This document shows positions 34,801 to 46,600 of a stretch of 64,000 bases of DNA, in pieces; the first letter of the stretch is position 1, and every line of letters begins with the position of its first letter. The position numbers were made by a program, and so were the translations under genes. A model generated the notes under the pieces. The model saw only the letters and a program-made list of their open reading frames with translations, ran no database searches and was not told the DNA's origin. Source of the DNA: Protula sp. h YS-2021 (lineage: Eukaryota; Annelida; Polychaeta; Sabellida; Serpulidae); assembly GCA_949752745.1 (NCBI GenBank), contig OX457024.1, positions 50,241,347 through 50,305,346 on the forward strand, written 5' to 3'.

Positions 34801-37800
34801 GTTTAATTAACTTGCATCGATGCGTGGTTCGCATTTCGGACCAGTGCGCATGTTCAATTAACTTGCGTCGATGCGTGGTTCGCATTTCGGACTAGTGCGC
34901 ATGTTTGATTAACTTGCGTCGACGCGCGGTTCGCATTTCGGACCAGTGCGGATGTTTATTTAGCTTTTGTTGATGCGCAGTTCACACTTCGGACCAATGC
35001 GCATGTTTATTTAACTTGCGTTGATGCGCGGTTCGCATTTCGGACCAGTGCGCATGTTTATGTAACTTGTGTCGATGCGCGGTTCTAATTTCAGACCAAT
35101 GCTCATGTTTATTTAACTTGCGCTGCTGCGCGGTTCTTATTTTGGACCACTTCGCATGTTTCTTTAGGATGAGTTGATGCACGGTTAGCATTTCGGACCA
35201 GGGCGCATGTTTCTTTAGGTTGAGTTGATGCGCGGTTAGCATTTCGGACCAGGGCGCATGTTTACTTATCTTGCGTTGATGCATGGTGCTTATTTTGGAC
35301 CAGTGCGCATGTTTAATTAACTTGCGTCGATGCGCGGTTCGCATTTCGGACCAGTGCGGATGTTTATTTAGCTTTCGTTGATGCGCAGTTCACACTTCGG
35401 ACCAATGCGGATGTTTATTTAACTTGCGTTGATGCGCGGTTGGCATTTCGGACCAGTGCGCATGTTTCTTCAGGTTGAGTTCATGCGCGGTTGGCATTTC
35501 GGACCAACCGCGTTTACTTATCTTGCGTTGATGCATGGTGCTTATTTTGGAACGGTGCGCATGTTTATTCAACCTAAGCATGCTTCACAAATTAAAAAAA
35601 AGCACGGACCGTATGCACGACCCTGTAGGGATGCCTCACACAAAAATTCAATGATATCGGATCAAAATTGCAGGAGGAGATACATTTTGGAATAAAAATT
35701 TACTTACCGGTAATAAGCAACCAACTAATTAACGGACGTCGTTTGCAAACCGATAGGTATACCCCAGCTTACAACTGTACAAAATTGGAAATAACCTTGA
35801 AGGACAAGATTAATAAAATAACCGAGGAACCGAAAAGACTTTGTCATCCTTAATAAGTGTGTCAAATTTGGCACTCCAAAGTCAAAGCGTGTAAAAACTT
35901 TTCGAATAACGACAAACTTATTTCCATTTGAAAAAAAAAAGAAGTTTCCAAGGTCGAAAAACTGCGAACCACAATGTGGCTGAGGCTCGGACGCTCATCC
36001 TGCCCCCCTACACGGCTTATTGTGGCAACGAATCAAGCCGTTTTTCACTCTAACTTAATATATCCCCGCTTCAACAACCAGCTAGTGAATACCACAAAAA
36101 TGCACTTGATAAAAACCAACAACAAATTTCGAAGAACCAGAATGATCTAAAAATAACTCTTGATTCCCAAATATTGATAACCCCATATTTTTTTCAAAAT
36201 TATCATTGAAACAAAAGACACAAGTACAGGCGTACCATGGGAACTTGTGTTACAGCGCGAATAAAGAATTTCTATATCTCGTTCTCTATAATATATTTGA
36301 GCCCCTCTATGTCTTCCTGCCAGACCATGGCAGGAGATTTCATAATCAGCTCTAAAAGCCACTGATAAAAAAGTAGTTTGTACCCCTGACCAAGGCTGCC
36401 AACATGCAAAATTTCGAGGAAATTTACCAGAGTTTTTGGGAAGAAATAGTTTTTTCGCAAGAGGAGATGGTCGGTTTGCCAAATTTGAAAAATTGGCGAA
36501 CTGCAAAAATGAATGAATTGGCATTTGTCCCCCTCAGTGGCCATATTTCCAACAAATTGAACTACGATCAGACGAAAACTGAAAGAGTAGCACCAAGTTT
36601 GAGATTTTTCAAGAACGACAGCTTCTTTTAGAGATGTACGGTTTCTTTTGCATTGATGCTTCAAACCTTAGAATTTTAGCGAATTCTCGAATTCCCCGGC
36701 CACTCATTTCAGGAAGTACGAGAATGCCCAGGATTTTTAAAGGAATACGTTTAGTACCTGGTCGCAGTGGCTACGTGAATTCCTTGACCCTTTCAGGGAA
36801 TATGTGCATTTCCTGATTATACGAATTCTCTGTAACAACATACTTTTACCGATCTTTGGAAGCTAGGGCCAATAAGAGTGTTCAAAGGGTTCCGTTTCAG
36901 GCACAATTATTAATCGCACCAATAACTGCAAATTTCTCTCTCTGCATGCTGTTTAACATAACAAGCTCACTCTGATTTTTAATTACCAATTTCTACATGG
37001 CCAATGCATGTTTTTTGCGTGGTAATAGGCATCAACCGGATGCTAGCTGATGCCCCATGATTTGCACATGCTGCTATACTCACAGAAACAGAGACAGAAA
37101 TTTTAAATAAAGATATGAATTTACAGCATTTTAATTATACAAATTAGAAAGAGGAGTACATCTAAGAGTACGTACGCTAGTTAGAGCAGTAGTGAAATGG
37201 TTGCAGTTTTTGTTCAACAGGTGATACTGTTCTCCTTTGTACTCTGTGCCCATTTGCTCCACGATATTTTTGATATCGTCAGGAGTGAAATCTGTCGTTC
37301 CTATATCTATGGTTTCTCTGAAAGAAGAGTATTAAATAACATCGTCAAGACCTCCATTACTGAACACTTTTTAATAGTGAACCCCTTCTACAATGGACGA
37401 GTTGTTTCGGTCCCAAATTTCTCCAATCACTTTTTCGATGATTTCAAAAAATAATACGACGTTGTACATCTACAATAGATATATTTCTACTGTGCAAAGT
37501 TGTAAGTGCCTACGAAAAAAAATTATATGCGAAGTGATGCCGGCAAAATATCGCGCAACTGCTAAGTCCAAAGTAATTTTGGACAAATTTTGTTTGTTCG
37601 TTTCTTAACTGGTGTTTTAAGTCCCTTTCGCGATAACAGCGCCATATCAAGATCACCCTGCCACATTATACTGAAATGGGCCATTCCAGTATGAATCCCT
37701 AGGGGATCATAATTGAGTGCACAGCTGATAGGCACGAGCAGGATTCGAAAACGCACCGGCTATACACCCCAGGTCTTAAGGCAAGTTTTGACAATTTGTC

Positions 37801-40800
37801 GTTTTTTCACCGATTTCAAAAATAATACAACGTTGCGCATCTACAATGTATATATTTTCACCGTGCAACGTAGCAGCTCACTATGACAGTATCCCGCCAA
37901 ACGTCCCCACCTTTAGGTCCCCGGCCATAAGGTCCCCGGCTGAAAGGTCCCAAAAAATATTCAGGGCCAAAGCGTCCACGATGAAAACATAAATAACAAA
38001 TAAGTTTTTGATTGAGTGTGTATTTGAGGATTACGGGATTAAGGATCACAGGAATGGCAAAAGACATCCATCTCCAACAAAAGACTTTATTTGCATTTAA
38101 TAAGGGATTATATTTAAATCTCGTGAATCAATCCCTTGATTAGGGATTATAGATTACAGGAATGACACAATACATAACACCGTCTTATTTAAAATAAGAA
38201 TTCTGAGGCAAATAAGAAACCAAATATTTTCTGGTAGGCTATTCCGGAGTAGACTACCGATAATTAGAATGTCACAGAAATTGAATTATTTTCATTATTT
38301 GATCATTTTATGTTCCAGACTATATAACAACTTATGTTCTTGCCGTATAAACAAAAAAAAAATGAAATTATGAATAGTTCTTTTAAAAATTCTAATTTCA
38401 ATGGGTTATTCAATATTGAACTACCGACATTTTAATACACTGCCAAATGTAAATTCAATTTTTCAATATTTTCATTTTCATTTCGCCAAAATATATAAAT
38501 TTACATTGTTCGACTTATTTTCGCCCTATGGTATAAGAAAAATTAAGCATAATTGATTCCTGTGACATTTGAATTATCGGTAGTTTATTCCGAAATAGCT
38601 TACCAAAAAATATCTGGTTTCTTATTTGCTTCCAAGTCTTTTATCTCCGTCCTGCGTAAACAGAAGCTTCTGGTGTAACGGGGATTTATGCTTGTATTTA
38701 AATTAAAAAGTAGAGGAAATTATACAAATAATCAGAACAAGGTTCATTCTTCATTCAGTCGTTGAATGTCTTACAGAAATGTGGCTTCAAAAAAGAAAAA
38801 GAAAAGATTTGAGTCTTTCTGATACGCACGCATATTTTTGAACAGAATTTAGCGCCAGACAGTTTTTACCAACTAGAATCGCAAGTGATGACAAATCTGA
38901 CACGAAGGGTTTCACAACAGTCAATTCAGAAGTTTTTAGAAAAACTCTGAATGTGAAAACCAATCAAAAACAGCGTAACTCTTCAGTAAATTGTATGTAA
39001 ATGTGTGTGAAAACTTGGATATATACATTATTTGTCTGTAAATATGTGTGCAAACTTGGATATATACATGTACTATTTGACGTATATTCACCTAGACAGT
39101 GTTTATAATACGTGTAAACAGGTATTTAAACGTCTTGTATAATATTAGGTATCATATATCTAACCATGGTTATGTTGGTACATCTCAAACCGGAAGTTCG
39201 GTTAATCTAACATTTCGGTTAATCTAATAATTTTATTGGACATTTTTGTTATTAGATTATCCGACTGTATCACCTTTGTCCAAATTTTGAACAGTGTTGG
39301 TTACGTAACTTGGTTTTGGGTATTTCAATCCTGTTTTTTATACAAGTTTAGGCTGCGGTGTTTTATCTTGGTCTAGGAGGGGGTCACTAAACAGGTTTTA
39401 CTGTACGTCTTTTTTGTTCGGTTCCAGATCGTGGCCGCCAAACAGCTTTTACTGCGCGTCCTTTTTATCCCGGTTTTGAAGTTGGTCATTACAGTAGTTT
39501 TACTGCATGCTTTGCTTATTCGGGTCTGAAAGGTGGTCAAGAAGACAGGTTTTACCGTACGTCTTGTTATCCGAACTCGAAGCTGATCACTACAAACAGG
39601 TTTTACTTTACGTCTTTTTAGCCGGATCTTGAATGTGGTTTACCGAAACAGTATTTTTTCTGCTAGTCTTAACCAACCCCCTCCCCGCAGCTAAATCTTA
39701 AACGCCCCACCCCTCCCCTCTCCCGATTGGTCAGTGGATTGCCAAAAAGTAATTTTCAACAGAGGCCTGCCTAGAGAGCATTCGTAGAAAATTTGAAAGA
39801 AATCCGAGCAAAATCGAGGCAGAACCAAAACTTAATTATAAACCGACCTAAATTACTACAATGACGAAAACATCCGCGTGGGACAACAGCATGGGCGCTG
39901 CAATTGGAAGAGTACTTTCAGGAGTCAAAGCAAAGACGTGAAGTCTCAGTTTAGGAACCTCAGAGGGCGAATACTATTTACAAACATTGATGGCAATTAC
40001 AGGTCTACGTGACTGTGACCTACTCATCAACAAATACTCAAAATATACAGACAGTGGACAAACATTATGATTAACTGAAGCAGATACAATACTAGATGCT
40101 GTCAAAGAGCAACAGGACAACCCGTGAAACTCATAGTCACAATAAATTAATAACTATGAAAGAATAATAACTCCTTGATTCCTTAATAGAGAAGCGGACT
40201 CCACAAGGTACCCTCGAAAGCGTCAATTTAGGTACTTTTCAGAGGGCTGTAATTTTTTTTACAATTTTTGATCGATCAAACTGAAACGTTAACGTTGCAC
40301 ATAGACATATACTAAACATCACATATATGAAAGAATAACAGCTCTTACATGATTCCTTAATACAGAAGTAGACTCCACAAGGTACCCTCGAAAGTGTCAA
40401 TTTATGCAATTTTCACAGGGCTGTAATTTTGACAATTTTTGATCGATCAAACTGAAACCTTGATGCTGCACACCTCCGTTCCGTCGTCATCAGCTATATG
40501 AATGATAAAAAGCTCTAGCCACTTTAGTTAATAGAGAAGTGGACTCCACAAGGTACTTACCATCAAGTGGGACAGACTGACAAGCTCAAACCTATATTTC
40601 ACGGGGGAAAACTAGCAAGAGACATCAACAATGCAGGAAAAGGTTCTGATACTGCAAAATTTTTCATGAGGAAACCAACAAAGAGAAGGTTTTGGAGTTG
40701 TTACTGGCGGAGTTGTTAGAATGCTGTGTAACACGTCTTTCTAGAAGAGAAAGTCAAACCTTTGGATTTATGCAACACAAAAAAGCACAAAAGTATCAAT

Positions 40801-43607
40801 TCCACTACATCATGACCAAAAAGGAAGTGGAGGAACAGCGTTTAAGACACAAATATGACACGTTTTCTACCATTGGATCTGACCATAAGTAGTATATGCA
40901 AAGTTAAGACTAAGTTTACCTGCAAAAGTCTTTAATGAGGGAAATTAAATACGACTGGAAGAAACCGGGCGAAGATACAGAAATCCAAGAGAGCTATACA
41001 GTTACAGTAAGAAATAAATTCTATGCCCTTACTGATAAAGACGAAAATACTACTGAAAAGTAAGCTAAATTTGTCGAGGCAAAGCAGTAAGTGGCAAAGT
41101 GCCTGCATTACGATGTGCTAGTACATAGCTGAAAAATACAAATGACATAAGAATAAAATATCAAGAGAAAAATTTGTCGAAGATGCCAAAAACTTATATC
41201 AACCAATCAGTCCCAGTCCCAACCAATCCATCACAACAGTGTTTGACAATAAATAAGGTACCATATGCTGAAGTAGAAATAATATGGAAACATGGCCGTC
41301 ACGTGGTCGGTGGTTACACAAGCACCATATATAATACTTTTAACACAATATGAAAAATATGTCAAAACTCAATTTCCAGTGCGACTTAGAAGTCTATGCA
41401 ATATTGAAGAGACAAGTGTTTGTAATTTTCACATGTGGGTTGTTACAGGTTCCACGTAAACCTGGATAATTTAATTATACGCACAAGAGCAGTCATGTAA
41501 ATATTCCGTCAAAAAGTTGATCATACATCGTACCGTGATAACATCGGAAAGCGTATCACGAAGACCTGTGATTTTTAATTTAAACTGCTGATTTTGCTCG
41601 AGCTGGCAGTACATTTTGCATCAAAATCGACAGATTTTATTTCTATAATGTGGATTTTAATAATCTATGAACTGAATTAAAGTACGATTCAATGCACGAC
41701 CTTATTTTGTAAAATAATCAGTTTCAATACGAGTTTCACGATCACTTATGTACAATATATACAACTGGGTTGGCAGAAAAAAATAGATCCCATCTGGCCT
41801 GATTTTTTTTTTAGTTTGAATTTCGGAGAATCAGCATTAATCTCTAGTTTCGTTTAAGTCCTTCTTTACAGATTATACGAACCCGTACAGAACGCACAAA
41901 CTCTATATGTCTCCCTCTGTCGGGCAGGCATAGTTACTTGAAAATAAACTGTTCGCCTAAGTCTTCAGCGTCTTTGGGTGCAATTTCAAAAACCCCTGAG
42001 AACGGAAATGGATGTCCACCATACGCATACTCTGAAATAGAAGCAACAATATATTGAAGGTGACACAGTAGTGCTTAAATAACAAACTTTTTATCAGTGA
42101 AATTCAAGTCGTTAACACTTGTTTGATTTTTTATTTATTTATCTTTTGGTGTCGAATGTCGTGTGAAATATAACTGCATTAGTCCATGAGTGAGATACAT
42201 TGTTTTATATTATATGAGTGCATATTTCTCTATTTATCAAACCAGGCATGTGTATAGTCTTCAGCATCTACAAAATCGCGGCCACCTTGATGGCTTTAAG
42301 CTATCTACACTGTTTTTTTTCTGGAAGTCAGGTACCATTTGACTTGCCTTGTTAAAACCTAATTTATATATATCCGCGTGCAACTCAAACCACCGATCTC
42401 ATATTCATAAAAATTCATAAAAACGCAAATCTCAAAATGGTGTAAAAAATGCGTGAAATGGTGAAAAAAAATGGTGAATCGCCAAAGAAAGACATAATTC
42501 GATTCAAGCGCACTGGAGACACCACTGATTGTGAAAGAGAACACAAAAATCACAGAAAAATATATTTGTTTACGAAAAATTGGCGAACTTTGGAATTTTG
42601 CCATTTTGCTAAATTGGCGAAAATAAAAAATCGACTACGTACTTTTTGAGCCCTGACCCAAACTAAGTTCATGCAAAATTTTATTTAACAAAATTTGTAT
42701 GAACAGCAGGCTTTTTCGCATAGGTGGTGATCGGTTCGTCAAAGTGGTGGAAATTGGCGAATTGCAAACATAAATAATGAGCATTTGCCTCCTTGAGTGG
42801 GCCATATTTCCACCAAGTTTTACTTTGATCCAATGAAAACTGAAAGAGGAGTAACCAAAATCAAACGTTTCCAGATAGAAAAGTAGACGACAGAGCACCC
42901 ACAAGATGGACATAGCACAGGCAGTAAATGGCCACCTGTGCTAAAAACAATCCGATACATAATTTTGGAGAACTTGCTTGGGCATAACGTCGAAAATATG
43001 CTGTAAACAAGTTGTAAAGAATAAGTTGTAAAATTAATAAACAAAAATCGTGATTTTGACAATTTTTACGATTCCGAATATAAACAACACGCTGCACATC
43101 TTCCATACACGTTCCATTCTATTCGGAGATATAGCCCGCACAATTATTATAGGAGATATTAGTTAGTTAAGATTTAATAGGAAACTGTTTTTTTGACAAT
43201 ACATCAGCCAAATTTTGACGAATTGTGAAAAAAGTAAAAAACAGGTGAAGTGCTAATGATTGTTTCTTAAATTACAATTTTAAAAGTCTTTTACTCTCGC
43301 GTTAAGTGACTTTTGATAAAAAAGCGTTTTTTTTTTTTTACCAATATTTCCGACACTAACAAGTTCGTCAAATGAGGGTGCCGAGGTACCGTAAGAATCA
43401 CTGGACACGAGCTGACATTGTGCTTCTATCAAAACACGGTAGAGGCTTGGTGCAAATTGAATTCCATTACTATGTTTGTTTGCTCGTTTGGGGTTTGACG
43501 CCCCGTTCAGCAGCTAGGATGGTTATTATTATTATTTTAACACAATGATATATGTTGTTGATATTATTTTGTTCGCTCTTATTGTGTTGTAAAATGAAGG
43601 CTATTAT

Positions 43608-43680
<73 letters not shown>

Positions 43681-46600
43681 AAACAAGGAGAAGAGGCATT
43701 TTAAGTAAAAGTTTACATACGCACATACGTACACACAGACAACCGATACACCTTCTACTGATGTGATAAGATAAGCCTGACAAAGTCGGCTGACCTAAAA
43801 ACAAGAGCTATACATGCTGATGCCTATAAATACGACCACAATATTCCATGGTCAGTCGTAGATAACAAATTCATAATACATCACACTTGACACTGACCTT
43901 TGACCGTATGACATGTAACGTAGTTGCTGTAGATGAATAATGTCGATTACAGGAAATGTGAGAAACAGCCATGGAGCGATAATAATGTTCTTACCGTTTC
44001 CAAGCATTGTAAAGAATGCAGGAACAACCCAGAATCTTGTGAAAAACGCTAAAACTCCCAGCACAGTTAATAACTATGCTTAGTTAACAAAAGAGCCGAC
44101 AACACGGGGAAGGCGGGGTGGGGGGGGGGGGGGAGGTGGAAGGGAGAGTGTGGTGGTGGTGACGTCGTACACCGCTATTAAATTTCTTTGAGTTTAATGT
44201 TTATCAAAAACACAAAGTTTTGAAGTCCATCCGAGATATTTCTCATCTGACTTTTTTAACTTCATCACGTCATATGCCGTTTTCGTTAGTTCTACTTCCG
44301 GCAAAGTTCATAGAGTCGTCCCACTGACCTGGGGAATATTCATATAAAGTGTCTTACCTATACCGTATACTTCTACTCCTGTGTGATAAACTCCTATGCC
44401 GATATTTGACGTATACTCGTTGATCCAGTACTGCAAACATATTACATGGCGATGAATAGAGGTATGACAAAAATAAAGTTATTTTTCAAGAAAATACTAC
44501 CCAGTTAAATTCATGCACCATTTGAACCACCCTGTATCCGGTATAAGTGGGTTTTCTTGAAAATCTGTTCTGGCTGCATTCAGCTTGTTCATTTATGGGA
44601 AAAAAATTAGGGATATAAAAGAGAAGTTATTCGAAAATCTGCCCTTCTGAGAGCCGAGAACAAGTTGAAAAAAAAAACGTTAAAGGGGAAGGGCGGGAAC
44701 AACGACGAAAGAAAAACTTAGAAGAAATTTGCAGTACATTAGACTTTTGACAGCATTTACATACAATTTATTTTTTATTTATTTCCTTCTTTATTTCTAT
44801 GTGTAAATTTGTTTCCTTGTCTTGTCTCGGAAGGCAGCTATTAGATACCTTATATCTTAACGTTTATATTACTGAGGCATTCACAGTAAATTCCTTTTGG
44901 AAACTTAAAGCCTGCTAAAGTGGGTTTATTTTTTCCATCCCAAAACTTCAGTTCAAAGAAAGCCCAATGCATTCAAACTACGGCAAAGCTGAATTAAGAG
45001 TCATAATTTTAACCCCATTTTTACAAACATTTCGTAGTAATTGCTCAAAAAATTTATTGCTATTAATGACTATTTATAATATGCGGAATGAAACGGAACG
45101 AAACAAAACCCGCTGTTGTACGGACTGTGGGGAATAAATTACAATAAAGGATTAGGAAGAAAACATAGAGCTCTTGGTGTATTTAGTCATGCTTCGCTTT
45201 CGGATTCCACGTTTGTATTTTTCATGAACTTTTCGTTTGAGAAAATTTAAACCCGTTTTCATTTGCCCATGCTTGAAGGGAGTGCTGTAGACGGCGTTAT
45301 ATGAGAAGCTCTTGCCTGTACAAGATGTTGCACAGTCGCTTATAAAGTAAGATCCATCTATATCCTGTTTGAGGGTATCTTTCATACCTTTTTTATCAGG
45401 AAAAGGACAACTGAAAGATTACAACCTTGAGGCAAAGCTTCCTTTGTTAAAAAAAAATCGGAAAAAAACTGCACCAAGCCGCACTCGGCGTTCATTTAAG
45501 AACTCGGGTACGTGACCCCTAAGCCCCAGGTTGAACAGGTCTTTTAGTACACCGTGTTTCCTAATCAAAGAACACCGTGATAACGTGCTCATTATTAATG
45601 AAAACGTCTCTTACAAATGATTCCAGCCTCAAGGTTATCAATAGCACTGTTTTCTGAAACCATTCCGGATGTTAGCAAGTAGGTGATTTCTTTCTAGATA
45701 CCACATTAACCTTTCGGCTATCGGTCGGTGGCAGTAGCTTTTCTTCTAGTGCCACTGTGAACAGTGTCCTGACCACTGTTACATTTGATGGCACTGATAA
45801 TTTGCAAAATATAAGGACAAGATACCTCTTTGGCTAAAGAACGGCCCCTCTGTAACCCCTCGAGCTTTCATTTCTCAGACAAGTTCATCAACGGAAAAAA
45901 AAATTAAGTTTTGGGTGAGCTACAACCCCCGTTGAAAAGTTAAGAGCTTGATGAGGGGTGTATTTTATAGGTGTGTTGATGAAAGAGGTGGTCTCTAGAA
46001 GCGTTCTTCCGTGTCATTGGTCGATAACGAGGACAAGGAGGTTGCCAGGGCAGTCTTTTTACAGAGTGTCTTGAACAGACTTTTGAGGTCGATCCCTTCT
46101 CCATTGCAATAGGGAGAAAGCTTCACGGGACCTTCTCGAGGTAAGACTATTACAAACTAGAGCGGCCAGTGTACACAAAACATAGAGTACAGGCTTAAAA
46201 TACACACTTTCCATCGACACCTGTTTAGCTTCTTGTTTTTTGTGAAACAAAAACAAATGTCTCCTCGACCAAACCCATAATTCCTTGGAAACTATTTCCC
46301 TTTTTTTCTTATTACTGAAATAAAAGATTAACTTCTTCAAAGATAATCTTAATTTATTCTCAAAAATTAAAAAATAAACAATATTAAATGGTGGTCAATA
46401 AAGAAGATTTGACTGTGCGTTTTTTTATAACAGCCTGGAAGGTGGCCGCTAAAGCGGATTTTACTGTAATACCCACTTTATCCGGGTCCGTAAGTTTGTC
46501 CCTACAACAGTTTTACTATGCGTTACATTTTTTTCCGGGTCTGGAAGCTGGTCAAGACAGCGAGGTATTACGGTACCTCTTTCTATTCGAATCTGGAAGG

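Larger units (their letters stand above)
33345..35780 (-). mobile_element. inverted composite element (tail, sat51, rep-D, hairpin)
   Basis: Read on the minus strand the order is truncated hairpin CCCCAGCTTAC (about 35,764-35,773), one rep-D unit (35,590-35,690), sat51 (35,580-34,560), and tail (34,560-33,420). That is the same order as hairpin, rep-D, sat51, tail at 3.8-6.8 kb, but without rep-A. The tail is interrupted by a rep-F insertion at 33,561-34,389. The whole lies in intron 4 of DESI2. Confidence 0.7.

Noticed and set aside
36147..36664. Two long minus-strand frames (125 and 130 codons)
   Set aside because: The same DNA recurs at 42.6 kb as rep-G and both copies lack a conserved frame.
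43852..44064. Hydrophobic minus-strand frame ([20 protein letters not shown])
   Set aside because: Looks like a membrane helix followed by GTAAGA, but its start abuts a rep-B boundary and no partner exon is seen.
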